A stretch of DNA of 64,000 nucleotides from Saccharococcus thermophilus (GCF_011761475.1 NZ_JAASRS010000001.1:2418001-2482000); one strand, 5' to 3'; shown: positions 47,356 through 56,951, counted from the stretch's first letter. Notes: a model not told the origin generated them from the sequence alone. Translations and numbers: made by a program.

Positions 47356-48017
47356 AATTGATTTGTCCCTTCCTTTTCTTTTATATATTCTTCGAGCCCG
47401 CGTCTTCGCAACACGCAAGCCGGGCATTCGCCGCAGCCGTCGGCAATGATCCCGTTATAACAAGTTAACGTTTTCGTTCGCACAAATTCAAACGCTCCGA
47501 GCTCATCGGCGAGCTTCCACGTTTCCGCCTTGGACAGCCACATCAGCGGCGTATGGATGATAAATTGGTAGTCCATCGCTAAATTCAACGTTACATTCAA
47601 TGACTTAATAAATATATCGCGGCAATCCGGATAGCCGCTGAAATCCGTTTCGCATACACCTGTGACAAGATGGCGCGCTCCTTTTTGCTTAGCGAGCACC
47701 GCGGCAAACGACAAAAACAATAAATTTCGCCCATCGACAAACGTAGACGGCAATTGCCCCTCTTTTTGTTCAATGGCAATGTCGCTCCGCGTAAGCGCGT
47801 TTGGTGCTAATTGATTTAACAGCGACATATCCAAAATCGTATGTGGAACACCAAGTTCCTTCGCAATGGAAGTTGCCACTTCAATTTCCAACCGGTGGCG
47901 CTGACCGTAATCAAACGTCACCGCTTCTACCTCAGCAAATTGCTTTAGCGCCCAAAATAAACATGTCGTGCTATCCTGGCCGCCGCTAAAGACGACAACT
48001 GCTTTTTCCTTTTTCAT
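47352..48017 (-). CDS. queC: 7-cyano-7-deazaguanine synthase
   Basis: The 221-residue protein has the PP-loop ATP motif [13 protein letters not shown] (residues 8-20), DYGQRH and four zinc cysteines at the C-terminus ([20 protein letters not shown]). It converts CDG to preQ0. It is the first gene of the operon, behind the preQ1 riboswitch. I chose ATG 48017; a GTG four codons upstream is too close to the GGAAGGGA site. Confidence 0.95.
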   Translation of the reverse strand: MKKEKAVVVFSGGQDSTTCLFWALKQFAEVEAVTFDYGQRHRLEIEVATSIAKELGVPHTILDMSLLNQLAPNALTRSDIAIEQKEGQLPSTFVDGRNLLFLSFAAVLAKQKGARHLVTGVCETDFSGYPDCRDIFIKSLNVTLNLAMDYQFIIHTPLMWLSKAETWKLADELGAFEFVRTKTLTCYNGIIADGCGECPACVLRRRGLEEYIKEKEGTNQL

Positions 48018-48065
48018 TTTTCGTTGCACTCCCTTCCGTTTTTTCCAGAAGAAGAGGCGTTCTAA

Positions 48066-48097
48066 AACAAAAAAGCTATACCCCCTAAGGATATAGC
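48066..48097 (-). terminator. Riboswitch expression-platform terminator
   Basis: GCTATA and TATAGC enclose TCCTTAGGGGG and are followed by TTTTTTGTTTT, four bases after the aptamer. Ligand-bound aptamer would favour this terminator. Confidence 0.85.
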
Positions 48098-48101
48098 CGT
48101 C

Positions 48102-48138
48102 CCTAGTTTTTTATAGAGGGTTGTTCTAGAAACCTCTC
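48102..48138 (-). promoter_or_regulatory. preQ1-I riboswitch
   Basis: The minus strand reads GAGAGGTTTCTAGAACAACC followed by CTCTATAAAAAACTAGG, matching the class I preQ1 aptamer: P1 AGAGG/CCUCU, a C-rich loop, and an A-rich tail pseudoknot. It controls queCDE and queF by premature termination when preQ1 is plentiful. A perfect CCGTACGTTCGTACGG palindrome (48139-48154) lies directly upstream in the leader. Confidence 0.92.
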
Positions 48139-48192
48139 CCGTACGTTCGTACGGAATTTTCTTCTGTTTTTTCCTCTTAAACTATACCACAT

Positions 48193-49305
48193 TCAGCTTT
48201 TTTGTTGCACTATTTTTTTTATTTTATTAGCCGCCTTCACATATATATATAAAGCAGGAATATAGAAAATGACGATATACAGGCCGATCGTAGAGGTCCA
48301 TCTGTTTAGCCGTTCAATTTGTTCTTTTTCTTCGAACCACAACGTCCCGATAAATAATAATAACAAAATCACAGGAACAAAACGGCGCTGCTTGATGGAA
48401 AACAATTTTTTCGCAATGCGCGAAGCCGACCATACCGCGATGCAAATAATCGGAAATACTACCAGCACATAAATGGAAAGGATGATGTACTCCATTCTTT
48501 CAATAAACGGCACTTCTGGAACTTTCGCCAGCGTTAATGTGGGCCAAGTGATATGCTGGATTTGTTCCTCATTATAAAAAACAATCGCGATCAGCATAAC
48601 GATTAAATAGAAGAGGGTCGTAAACGCATTGCCCCACTGTGCCCACTTATGCGACTTTTCTGGCTGTTTGATAAACGGGTAATATACGATCAGCATTTCC
48701 ATTCCTAAATATTGCAGTGACATTGCTTTGGTAGCTGAAAAAATCTCACCAACCGAATGATCAAATATTGGCAGCAAATTGCGATAATGGGCGTATTCAA
48801 GCGGAAAAAACAACATCGGGAAAATGGTGAGCAACGGAAGCACAACGCCCCAAAAACATAACCCCGTGACAACGCGAAATCCTCCTAATACGGCGTAATA
48901 AGCCAGCGCCAAAAAAAGAAGGCTGAACTGCCATGCCCCGATTAAGGGGAACATCCAGATTTTGATAATTTCAATATAGGTTTGCAATACCGTAAACGCT
49001 AATAAAGCGAAATAAACAAGCAAAGCGAAACTAAAGACAAAGCCGATCCATTTGCCAAAATAGTGTTTATGTATGGAAACGATATCTTCAGCGTTAGGGG
49101 AATGAGCGAAAAGTTTATACATGATCCAAATTAATAAATGGGCAATAATTCCCGTTATGATAACAGCTATCCATGCATCGTGTCCCGCCTCTTTCATCAC
49201 CAAGCGTTGAAAACTAAGCATTCCAATTCCCACTTGGGTGCCATTGATGAGAAAAAACACCAAAAAGGGCGAGATAAGGAATTGTTCTTTCGTTGTCTGA
49301 CTCAT
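48193..49305 (-). CDS. gerKB: Spore germination receptor B subunit (GerAB/GerKB family permease)
   Basis: The 370-residue protein is an APC-type membrane protein with about ten helices (starting SPFLVFFLINGTQVGIGML). It fits the GerAB/GerKB family, the germinant-binding membrane subunit. Its gene is last in an A-C-B order, as in the B. subtilis gerK operon, so the symbol is by order and family only. The ATG follows GGGGGAGGTATTTGC. Confidence 0.85.
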   Translation of the reverse strand: MSQTTKEQFLISPFLVFFLINGTQVGIGMLSFQRLVMKEAGHDAWIAVIITGIIAHLLIWIMYKLFAHSPNAEDIVSIHKHYFGKWIGFVFSFALLVYFALLAFTVLQTYIEIIKIWMFPLIGAWQFSLLFLALAYYAVLGGFRVVTGLCFWGVVLPLLTIFPMLFFPLEYAHYRNLLPIFDHSVGEIFSATKAMSLQYLGMEMLIVYYPFIKQPEKSHKWAQWGNAFTTLFYLIVMLIAIVFYNEEQIQHITWPTLTLAKVPEVPFIERMEYIILSIYVLVVFPIICIAVWSASRIAKKLFSIKQRRFVPVILLLLFIGTLWFEEKEQIERLNRWTSTIGLYIVIFYIPALYIYVKAANKIKKIVQQKS

Positions 49306-49331
49306 GCAAATACCTCCCCCATCCGTTCGCA

Positions 49332-50417
49332 TCACTCACCGATCCCTGTTTGTATAATGTCGACAGTTACATGCGGCTTGATTTCTAAATTTTTATATTC
49401 ACGATAAAACTCATCTGCATTCCAATTCCTTGTTTTGCTGCGGACAAATTCGCCAATGCCAAGCGGATCAATCTCTTTTTCTTGAAAATAGCGGAGCAGG
49501 CAGCGAATATTATGTTCCATTTCGTTTTCCATCTTCTTTTTCACCATAGATGAAATATTTTTATGCGACATTTCGAGCCAAGACGGATAATCTTTGACAG
49601 AAGCGTGAATATGAACAAAAATATGAAGAACATGGCGATGCCCTTTCCTTTTCCACTTATATTCGGATGTCGCAAATAAATTTTCGAGCATCACCTGGTC
49701 TTCGCCTTGCTTCCCACGATTTCCTACCTTTAACTGATATACTCCATTTTTTGTTTCATTTAATAAAATTTTTACCAAAAATGAATCACGCAAACTCACT
49801 TTCCCCACATATTTCCCATCTTTAAACAACGCGAGCCCTTCTAGTTTCACAAAATTCCCCTTTTTCCCAAAATAAGGCAGGAACGGATCGCTTCCTTTTG
49901 AAAAATAGTTATATAAAAACAAATGTAAATTTGTTTTTGGCAAATTCATCGAACGGACATTTTGTTCAACTAGATTAGGCAAGTAGAGCGTATCGCTTAA
50001 AGTGGTGCTCGCCGTAATATCCAATAGCTCATGCGCGCTTCCTGCCGACACGCCCAACAGCAAATGGCTTCCCACTTTATTGTTGCGGGCCAAACTATGG
50101 GTGATTTGCGTAATGCCCCTTTTGGCAAATTCTTTGCCAAATAAAATCAAACGAAGCTGTCCTTCCTCAATCGGCAATGCTGACTTCGAAGAAAGGCGGG
50201 GAATTAAATCATAAACCGTTGGTGAAGACGTCGTTAATAAATTCGGCTTCGTCATCGGTCCTTGTTTAAAAGTTGGGTATACTGCCGTTCCCACATATTT
50301 TCCGTTATGAAAGTCATAGCCCATTTCTTGAATAATTTGAATTTCATCAATAACGCGCGAGCTTTTGCAGCCGGCAAGTAAAAAGAACGATGCGGCAATA
50401 ACCAGAAGCGGCTTCAT
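49332..50417 (-). CDS. gerKC: Spore germination lipoprotein (GerAC/GerKC family)
   Basis: The 361-residue protein has a lipoprotein signal (LLVIAASFFLLAGC, lipid cysteine at residue 17) followed by the Ger(x)C domains (RVIDEIQIIQEMGYDFH, EEGQLRLILFGKEFAKRGI). It is the anchored outer subunit of a germinant receptor. It starts 15 bases after the A subunit gene and is followed by the B subunit gene. Confidence 0.88.
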   Translation of the reverse strand: MKPLLVIAASFFLLAGCKSSRVIDEIQIIQEMGYDFHNGKYVGTAVYPTFKQGPMTKPNLLTTSSPTVYDLIPRLSSKSALPIEEGQLRLILFGKEFAKRGITQITHSLARNNKVGSHLLLGVSAGSAHELLDITASTTLSDTLYLPNLVEQNVRSMNLPKTNLHLFLYNYFSKGSDPFLPYFGKKGNFVKLEGLALFKDGKYVGKVSLRDSFLVKILLNETKNGVYQLKVGNRGKQGEDQVMLENLFATSEYKWKRKGHRHVLHIFVHIHASVKDYPSWLEMSHKNISSMVKKKMENEMEHNIRCLLRYFQEKEIDPLGIGEFVRSKTRNWNADEFYREYKNLEIKPHVTVDIIQTGIGE

Positions 50418-50431
50418 ATTCGACCCCTTTC

Positions 50432-51943
50432 TTACTCGTCAATATCGTCTTTTTGTTTCGCTTTCGCCGGATTATAGCGGAACAAGGAAAGCGGGCGAAG
50501 AAACGTCGGACGCTCTGCTGTTTGGCTGTATGAGAAACGGATAATACTATCTTTGAAATTGCGAATGCGCAGCGGATAAAACGGAACTAAATACGGATTG
50601 CCAAATGATTGCAGCCTTCCTAAATGAATTAATAGGAAACAGACGGCGAAAACAATTCCGACTCCACCCCAAAATGCCGCAAATAAAATAATGGGAAAGC
50701 GAAGGAAGCGGATTGTATTGGACATTTTAAAAATCGGTGTCGTAAAAGAAGCTAAAGCGGCGAGCGCAACAATAATAAGCATGATGGTGCTTGTCAGCCC
50801 TGCGTCCACCGCAGCTTGTCCGATAACAATACCGCCGACGACCCCAAGCGACTGCGCCACTTTTGTCGGCAGGCGCGCGCCCGCTTCGCGAAGCAGTTCA
50901 ATGGTGATTTCTAAAAATAACACTTCCAATACCGGCGGAAACGGTACGTTAGAACGGGAATAGATAATCGGTCCAAGCAAATCTTTCGGAATCATTTCGT
51001 AATGGTACGTTAATACCGCAATATAAATCGGCGAGGCCAGCACGGAAATCATAACGCCAAAAACGCGGATCAGCCGGACAAATGATCCAAGAATCCATGG
51101 TAAATAATAATCTTCCGGTGAAGTAAAAAAATCGAAAAAAGTCGACGGGCCGATGACAACATATGGCGAACCGTCGCAAAGAACAACAACTTGACCAGAC
51201 GCAAGCGCAGAAACGGCACGGTCAATCCGTTCCGTTGAGATAAAAAGCGGAAACGGAGAATTCGAGTTATCGGAAAGCAATTGACCAATCAGCGAATTGT
51301 CAAAAATAATGTCAAAATGGATATTTTCGAGTCGCTGGATCACGGTTTCGATCGTCTGCTTATTCGTAATGCCATCGATATACGCGACAACCACTTTTGT
51401 CTTTGACATTGTACCAAGCGTCATTTCCCGAAACACTAAATTGGGCGTTACGATTTGCCTTCTGATTAAATGTAAGTTAGTACCAATGTTTTCGATAAAT
51501 CCCACTTTCGGTCCGACGACACTAAATTCATTTTCTGAATCATTGTTTGGCCGCAGCCCTAAACTTTCATTCGCTACATTAATGAGTGCGACATAGGTAT
51601 CTGTCTTTTGAAACTGAACAGCCACAAACCCTTTTAATATTTTTTCTTCGATCATCTGCACATCGTTCGTTACTTCAATCCGCTGAATCGGTATGATTTT
51701 TTGCAAATCTTCCAGCTTTATATCTGGATTTTTCGGCGCATCATTTTGCAGATGACAGAGGACGTGTTGCTGCAGTATTTTCGGGTCGACTAACGAGTCA
51801 AAATAGTAAATGGCAAGCAAATGACCGTTTACGGCAAATTCGACTTTAATAAAATCGCTCGATTGCCGCAACTTATTCAATAATTGTTGCAGCGTTTTTT
51901 CCTCACCGCTTGTCTTCTTTTTAAAAAAGGAAAAGATGGACAT
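50432..51943 (-). CDS. gerKA: Spore germination receptor A subunit (GerAA/GerKA family)
   Basis: The 503-residue protein has a soluble N-terminal domain (about 1-290), with VVAYIDGITN and VVLCDGSPYVVIGP, then four to five membrane helices in a GerA domain (LPTKVAQSLGVVGGIVIGQA). It is the first gene of the operon and should form the receptor with the C and B subunits in the inner spore membrane. ATG 51943 follows GAGGGGATCATT; the longer frame to 51985 lacks a site. Confidence 0.9.
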   Translation of the reverse strand: MSIFSFFKKKTSGEEKTLQQLLNKLRQSSDFIKVEFAVNGHLLAIYYFDSLVDPKILQQHVLCHLQNDAPKNPDIKLEDLQKIIPIQRIEVTNDVQMIEEKILKGFVAVQFQKTDTYVALINVANESLGLRPNNDSENEFSVVGPKVGFIENIGTNLHLIRRQIVTPNLVFREMTLGTMSKTKVVVAYIDGITNKQTIETVIQRLENIHFDIIFDNSLIGQLLSDNSNSPFPLFISTERIDRAVSALASGQVVVLCDGSPYVVIGPSTFFDFFTSPEDYYLPWILGSFVRLIRVFGVMISVLASPIYIAVLTYHYEMIPKDLLGPIIYSRSNVPFPPVLEVLFLEITIELLREAGARLPTKVAQSLGVVGGIVIGQAAVDAGLTSTIMLIIVALAALASFTTPIFKMSNTIRFLRFPIILFAAFWGGVGIVFAVCFLLIHLGRLQSFGNPYLVPFYPLRIRNFKDSIIRFSYSQTAERPTFLRPLSLFRYNPAKAKQKDDIDE

Positions 51944-52083
51944 AATGATCCCCTCGTACTTGCCGTTTAAGGGATAGTCTTTCAATCGACTGTTGGTTTT
52001 ATTCGCTTCCTATTAGGTGTTGATATATCTAAATATTGTGTATATATTGAAAAAAGGAACAAATACATAGGAGGGAAGCAATA

Positions 52084-53694
52084 ATGAGACATCTGACAAA
52101 ACAACGGCGAGCGAAACAAGCGCTAAAAAAAGCGGTAGAGGTGGCAGAAAAGCTGCAACAATACATAGACAACACCCGTCCGTTAGAGGCGCAGTTAGAT
52201 CATATTCGTTCGTTTTTGGACAAGCAGCTTGGACAGGATGAGTATTTTCTTATCGTAGATGAAACGGGATACAGTCTCGTTCATACGAACCGCTTGCGGG
52301 AAGGCAGGATTTTTTCGGATGAAGTAGGACAGAAGGCGGCAAAAACAACAAAACCGCTTTTGCAAGTGTATGAACGGGATACCGGGGAAGTGCTGATCGA
52401 TGCAAGCTGTCCGTTATGGACAGATCCTAGTGGAAAGCGCTTTAATTTGCGGATGGGACGATTAATGCACCACCCTTATTTGCCGATATATTTTTCCCTT
52501 CTCTCCATCGTCCCGGCTGTTCTCAGCCTGCTTTTCACTATTATTTTTTCCTTATCCGCTCTATGGATGTGCACTATGACCATTACCATTGGCCTTATCT
52601 TCAGTTTTTATTTTTATCGTTCACTCATCATTGAACTGCGCCATTGGTATAGCGCCACCCGCTCCGTTTCCTCTGGAAACTTGCAGACAGAAGTGCGGAC
52701 AAAGCGAAAACGAAACGAATTTCATCAAATCGCTTACGAACTTAATAAAATGATTTTAGGCATCCGTACGATTATTACCGAGCTAGCAAAGGCGGTCAAA
52801 ACGGTCAATCAAGTCAGCGAAAAACAGCAATTGGAAACAAAACGGCTTTCTGAATCGTTTGATGAAATCGCGGCAGCGATGGAAACATTTCGTGAAGGCA
52901 CAAAACAGCAAACGGTATCAGTAGAACAGGCAAATCATTTCGTCATGCAGATGGTAAAACGGGTGCAAAACATGCAAGAAGAAGTAGAACGCGTCGTTTC
53001 ACAGGCGAAAAGCGCTCTCACATCGATGAACGAAGGCAACCGTCTTATTGAAGAAACAAAACAAAAAATGGATACCATGCAACAAGAAATAAACAAAACA
53101 ACCGCATTAATCCATGCTGCAGCGCAAGAAGCAGCCAACGCCCAAGACATGATTTCGTCCATTCGTACGATTACAAAACAGACGAACTTGCTGGCATTAA
53201 ATGCGTCGATTGAAGCCTCGCGTGCAGGAGAAGCAGGAAAAGGCTTTGCCATCGTCGCCCAGGAAGTTCGCAAGCTCGCCGAAGATACGAACACATTTGC
53301 CGCTCAAATTTTAGCTTCGTTGCAAACGATGGCGTCAGTACTCCAAGATGCCGTGCAGGCGGTGCAAGAAAATGAGCAGCATGTCGAGAAAACAAAACTT
53401 TCCTTATGGAAAACGGGAGAAACGTTTACATTATTCCAGCATATGTTCACCCAATTAAATGAGCTGCTGCAACAAAATAAAATACATGTCGAATCGGTAA
53501 CGGTGAACGGACAAAACCTTCAGCGGCTCATTGGCGATATTAACGCGATTGCCAGCGATTTTACAAACATGGTGCAAGAAACTACCGCCGGATTAGAACA
53601 GCAAACAATAGCCATTCACGAACTAGCTAAAGAAGCAGATGTTTTGCTTGCATCCGTCCATGAGCTAGAAAAAATCGTACAACGCTTTCACTAA
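52084..53694 (+). CDS. Methyl-accepting chemotaxis protein with unusual N-terminal sensor arrangement
   Basis: The 536-residue protein begins with about 130 residues that resemble a small Cache-like domain ([30 protein letters not shown]) but has no membrane segment before it. Two close membrane helices follow (about 139-180), then a HAMP-like region and a signalling domain with [20 protein letters not shown]. With this layout the sensor part would be cytoplasmic, unlike the Cache receptor at 25.5 kb. The ATG follows GGAGGGAAGCAATA. The terminator is directly downstream. Confidence 0.85.
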   Translation: MRHLTKQRRAKQALKKAVEVAEKLQQYIDNTRPLEAQLDHIRSFLDKQLGQDEYFLIVDETGYSLVHTNRLREGRIFSDEVGQKAAKTTKPLLQVYERDTGEVLIDASCPLWTDPSGKRFNLRMGRLMHHPYLPIYFSLLSIVPAVLSLLFTIIFSLSALWMCTMTITIGLIFSFYFYRSLIIELRHWYSATRSVSSGNLQTEVRTKRKRNEFHQIAYELNKMILGIRTIITELAKAVKTVNQVSEKQQLETKRLSESFDEIAAAMETFREGTKQQTVSVEQANHFVMQMVKRVQNMQEEVERVVSQAKSALTSMNEGNRLIEETKQKMDTMQQEINKTTALIHAAAQEAANAQDMISSIRTITKQTNLLALNASIEASRAGEAGKGFAIVAQEVRKLAEDTNTFAAQILASLQTMASVLQDAVQAVQENEQHVEKTKLSLWKTGETFTLFQHMFTQLNELLQQNKIHVESVTVNGQNLQRLIGDINAIASDFTNMVQETTAGLEQQTIAIHELAKEADVLLASVHELEKIVQRFH

Positions 53695-53704
53695 TCATCG
53701 AAAA

Positions 53705-53743
53705 AACAGCCATTTTTCCGCGCCAATGCGGGAAAACGGCTGC
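53705..53743. terminator. Terminator between the chemoreceptor and ykvI
   Basis: CAGCC-TTTTCCGC and GCGGGAAAA-GGCTG pair with one mismatch. The hairpin lies between convergent genes. Confidence 0.7.
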
Positions 53744-53745
53744 TG

Positions 53746-54789
53746 TTACGAACGCGGCACTTTTCGCATCCATAATAGAAAAAGAAACGCAAAACTGATG
53801 TAGCCAAATAGCGGATATAAAAATGACAAAAGCGCACTGTAGCGAAATAAGCTAACAACATACAGAACGATAAACAGCACGACAAGAAACAAGATGTTTG
53901 GAACGGAAACGATCGTGCGCGCCTGCCGCTGCAGGCCAAAAATTCCGCCGATAATGGATGTAAAAATTTCCCCGTAAATCACAACGATATACACCCAGTA
54001 AAAAGCAGAAAAAAATGTGCGGATGACTTCTGCCATCGGAATATCATAATTCATTACATACGGAAACGATAAGAGCACCAAATGGCTGCTCAATAAAATG
54101 CCGGTAAGCAGCAGCCCGCCAAGCACCGCTCCGCGCCGTACCGTCCGCTCATCCGCCGCCTCGCAAGCCAGCGGCACGAGCACAGGCTGCGCCATCGCCA
54201 AATTAAACGCCGCATATGAAAATGGGGAAAGAAATGTTTTTAATGAATAGTCTGCCGTTTCCAGCTTCGTTCCGCACCATTCGTCCATGGTGATCAGCTT
54301 TCCAAGCGCAATGGCGCTAAATAGCACCATCATGGGGACAATCAAGGTGTTTACGCCAAATAGCCCTTTTATATCGTACATCATGACCAACAACGATAAA
54401 CATAACGTCGCTACAATTCCGACTTGTCGCGGCAGCCCGAGTTGTTCCTCAAATACCGCCCCTGCCCCAGCGATCATCACGGCGGTGACTCCAACAATCA
54501 TCAACGTCATAATGATAGAAATAACCGGGCTCATTGCCTTGCCAAATAAATAGCGGTTAAATTGTTGATAAGAGGCGGCTTCCACTTTCCGCGCCATTAC
54601 CATCATGCGCGCGCCACCCCACGTAAACAAGCTGCCGCTAATGATAATGCCGATCGTTCCATACGTTCCATATTGCGTAAAAAATTCAATAATCTCTTTT
54701 CCTGTGGCAAATCCCGCGCCGACGACAGTGCCGACGTAAACGGCGGCAATTTGCCAAGCATCCGACCATTTTCCAGCCACTTCTGCCAT
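53746..54789 (-). CDS. ykvI: Membrane transporter YkvI
   Basis: The 347-residue protein has about ten membrane helices and starts AGKWSDAWQIAAVYVGTVVG AGFATG (split here), the LeuT/APC-like first helix. Its length is the same as B. subtilis YkvI, which also lies beside clpE. The family is related to amino acid or sodium symporters; the substrate is unknown. ATG 54789 follows AAGGAGAGGGAG. Confidence 0.85.
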   Translation of the reverse strand: MAEVAGKWSDAWQIAAVYVGTVVGAGFATGKEIIEFFTQYGTYGTIGIIISGSLFTWGGARMMVMARKVEAASYQQFNRYLFGKAMSPVISIIMTLMIVGVTAVMIAGAGAVFEEQLGLPRQVGIVATLCLSLLVMMYDIKGLFGVNTLIVPMMVLFSAIALGKLITMDEWCGTKLETADYSLKTFLSPFSYAAFNLAMAQPVLVPLACEAADERTVRRGAVLGGLLLTGILLSSHLVLLSFPYVMNYDIPMAEVIRTFFSAFYWVYIVVIYGEIFTSIIGGIFGLQRQARTIVSVPNILFLVVLFIVLYVVSLFRYSALLSFLYPLFGYISFAFLFLLWMRKVPRS

Positions 54790-54859
54790 CTCCCTCTCCT
54801 TGTCCACTATTTACTCCCATATATATGTCGGCTTGGCCCAATAAAGAAGAGATGGCAGT

Positions 54860-54885
54860 AAAAAAGGATGCCACTATAGGGCATC
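54860..54885 (-). terminator. Terminator separated from its gene by the IS605-type remnant
   Basis: GATGCC and GGCATC enclose CTATAGT and CTTTTTTA follows on the minus strand. The nearest upstream minus-strand gene is the split lipoprotein gene ending at 55104; the remnant lies between. Confidence 0.6.
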
Positions 54886-54902
54886 TCTTTATCTTTTTTG
54901 CC

Positions 54903-55107
54903 GAGAAGACCTCCACCTCTAAGCGGAGCGTAGGTGGGGGATGAATCGGCATTTTTTGTTTTTTTAGTAATCTTAATAGTTGAAAAACGTTCTTCTTCTG
55001 TCATAAATGAACGGAGGGGGTTCTTGGGACCTTTGAGCAACTACGGCCAGAGGGAACAAGAATCCCCCACTTCAACCGGCATGAGCCGGTAAGTGGGGGG
55101 AGTTCAA
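54903..55107. mobile_element. IS200/IS605-type remnant (non-coding, PATE/MITE-like, omega-RNA-like right end)
   Basis: The left end has CTCCACCT, a GCGGAGCG-containing loop and AGGTGGGGG followed by ATGAATCGGC. The right end has a strong imperfect palindrome, CCCCCACTT-CAA-CCGGC-ATGA-GCCGGT-AAGTGGGGG, then GTTCAAT. These match the hairpin ends bound by TnpA in IS200/IS605 elements of thermophilic Bacillaceae; the right end of such elements overlaps the TnpB guide (omega) RNA. About 90 bases with no transposase coding lie between. I see no TnpA or TnpB frame. Confidence 0.6.
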
Positions 55108-55509
55108 TGCACCGTAATTTGCTCTACTTGATGTTCGTGAAGTTGTTCCGTTTCCACATGAGTTTTTACAGAATATGTCCCTTTTTCTTGAAACGAAGTT
55201 ACTGCTTCGTATTGGCCCGCTTGTTTTTCGCTTGCCTCGATAAACTCGTGTTTGCCGTTTCCTTGCCAAACTTCAAAATGAACTTTCGCTTTTGTCAGCG
55301 GCTTGCCGTCATGAGTAATATGTGCCACTAAATGTGCCTCTTTATTTACGGAAAATTGTTTTTCATGAAGCATGATCATGACATCGGCATGATGGTGTTC
55401 ATCGCCGTGATGTTCCTCTGCATGATTTTGCGGCTGATCGCTCGGCGTGCCAACAACGATATCTTTTTTCGGCATATTATGCATATTTCGTGCTGTCACG
55501 TGGCTAATG
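55104..55509 (-). pseudogene. 3' part of a lipoprotein gene split by the IS256-family element
   Basis: This part encodes ISHVTARNMHNMPKKDIVVG, a His-rich linker (NHAEEHHGDEHHHADV) and a YtkA/FixH-like domain (EAHLVAHITHDGKPLTKAKV, HFEVWQGNGKHE). It joins the 5' part at 56952-57268 exactly in frame once the IS and one copy of the target duplication are removed, giving a 240-residue lipoprotein with two YtkA-like domains. An ATG start inside this part has no site, so it is probably not translated. Confidence 0.8.
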
Positions 55510-55517
55510 ACGGAATA
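55510..55517. repeat. Target-site duplication, left copy
   Basis: ACGGAATA directly left of the IS256-family element; the same eight bases lie directly right of it at 56952-56959. Confidence 0.85.
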
Positions 55518-56951
55518 GATGATGTATAAAAGTTTGTGTAAAGCATTTTGCTAGAACAAAAGAAAAAAGGTAGGGTATTCTCTGATTGGACCAAAAATCT
55601 TAGAGAAAGGAGTACCCTACCTATGTCTAAAAGAAGTATACCGAATGTCGACTGGGCAAATCAACTGGAAAGTGTCATTCGTCAGTTTGTGAAGGAAAAA
55701 TTAGAGCTGATTATGCGGGAAGAAATCAAACATTTCCTCGAAATCGAACAGGCTGGAACGCCGAATATGAGAAACGGCTACTATCAGCGAAATCTAGATA
55801 CGCAATATGGCCGGATTGAGGGTCTTTTGGTTCCAAGAGACCGAAACGGGGAATTTCAAACACAGTTGTTTGCCCCTTATCAACGCCACACCGACTGGCT
55901 GGAGGAAGCCATCATTAGGATGTATCAAAGTGGCATGAGTACACGGGAAATTGGCAAGTTTATCGAACGAATTCTAGGAAATGCTTATTCTCCAGCGACG
56001 ATCAGCCGTATTACCGATGTCGTGAAAGAAGACATCGAGAAATGGCACCATCGTCCACTATCCAAACGTTATTCTGTCTTATATTTGGACGGCTTGTACG
56101 TGAAACTTCGCCGCGATACGGTAGAGAAAGAAGTCATTTATGTGGTGTTAGGAGTGAATGAAGAAGGGTATCGAGAAATTCTGGATTTCTTCGTGGGAGG
56201 ACAAGAAAGCGCCTATGGATGGCAGGAAATTCTTCAACACCTCTACCAAAGAGGCGTCAAGGAAGTGCTTCTTGGCGTCTTCGATGGCCTTCCGGGGCTG
56301 GAGGAAGCCTTTAAGGCGGTGTATCCGAAAGCCGATGTGCAGCGCTGTGTCGTGCACAAAGTCCGCAACACCCTCAGCCGTGTTCGGAAAAAAGACCAAT
56401 TCGAAGTGGCCGAGGATCTCAAGCTGATTTATCGCGCGCCGAATAAGGAGATGGCGTTACAAATGTTTCAACAGTTTGAGTCGAAATGGTCCAGCAAATA
56501 TCCAAGAGAAGTTCAATCTTGGGCCAATGAGTTGGATGTCCTCCTTACATTTATGGATTATCCAAGCAGTATTCGAAGTGTGATTTACACGACGAATGTC
56601 ATCGAACGAACGATCAAAGAGATTCGGAAACGTCTAAAGCCGATGAACAGTTTGAGCAGTTTAGAAGCCGCGGAAAAAGTCGTGTATTTGACCATCCAAG
56701 ATTTTAATGAGAAATGGGCAGGGCGAAAGTTAAGAGGATTTGCCGAAGCGCAGGAAGCCCTTCAACGAATGTTTGAAGAACGTTATTGTTAACCAAATAT
56801 TGTAAATAAACAAAATAAGGGGATTCTCCCTTTCCACACAAGAGACTGAATATTCAGTCTCCTGTGTGGAGAAAATCAGTCCCCTATCAATTCAAATCCA
56901 TTTCAGAGAAACCCTACCCCATTTACATTACACAAAATTCTTGACGGTACC
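55518..56951 (+). mobile_element. Complete IS256-family insertion sequence, 1,434 bp
   Basis: The element carries one transposase gene, imperfect terminal inverted repeats (left GATGATGTATAAAAGTTTGT; right, read inward, GGTACCGTCAAGAATTTTGT, both continuing GTAA) and an 8-bp target duplication, as expected for IS256. Between the transposase stop and the right end lies a long palindrome (TCCACACAAGAGACTGAATA and its complement, 56833-56870) that may end transcription. The clean duplication suggests recent insertion. Confidence 0.88.
55623..56792 (+). CDS. IS256-family transposase
   Basis: The 389-residue protein is a mutator-type transposase: NGYYQRNLDTQYGRIEGLLVP-like DNA-binding region, catalytic aspartates in LYLDGLYVKLRRD and LGVFDGLPGLE, and the C-terminal glutamate region TTNVIERTIKEIRKRLKPM. 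The full usual length with no stop or frameshift indicates it may be active. ATG 55623 follows AAAGGAGTACCCTACCT. Confidence 0.93.
   Translation: MSKRSIPNVDWANQLESVIRQFVKEKLELIMREEIKHFLEIEQAGTPNMRNGYYQRNLDTQYGRIEGLLVPRDRNGEFQTQLFAPYQRHTDWLEEAIIRMYQSGMSTREIGKFIERILGNAYSPATISRITDVVKEDIEKWHHRPLSKRYSVLYLDGLYVKLRRDTVEKEVIYVVLGVNEEGYREILDFFVGGQESAYGWQEILQHLYQRGVKEVLLGVFDGLPGLEEAFKAVYPKADVQRCVVHKVRNTLSRVRKKDQFEVAEDLKLIYRAPNKEMALQMFQQFESKWSSKYPREVQSWANELDVLLTFMDYPSSIRSVIYTTNVIERTIKEIRKRLKPMNSLSSLEAAEKVVYLTIQDFNEKWAGRKLRGFAEAQEALQRMFEERYC

Noticed and set aside
48139-48154. Perfect palindrome CCGTACGTTCGTACGG as a LexA or other repressor site
   Set aside because: It does not match the Bacillus LexA consensus CGAACN4GTTCG and sits inside the riboswitch leader; no binding factor can be named.
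54807-55040. Minus-strand 77-residue ORF
   Set aside because: It runs through both hairpin ends of the IS605-type remnant and has no ribosome binding site.
55104-55499. Independent gene for a His-rich YtkA-like protein
   Set aside because: No ribosome binding site before its first ATG; the sequence is the in-frame continuation of the lipoprotein at 57268.
56833-56870. Operator-like palindrome (GAGACTGAATATTCAGTCTC)
   Set aside because: It lies inside the IS256 element after the transposase stop and is better read as that element's transcription terminator or end structure.
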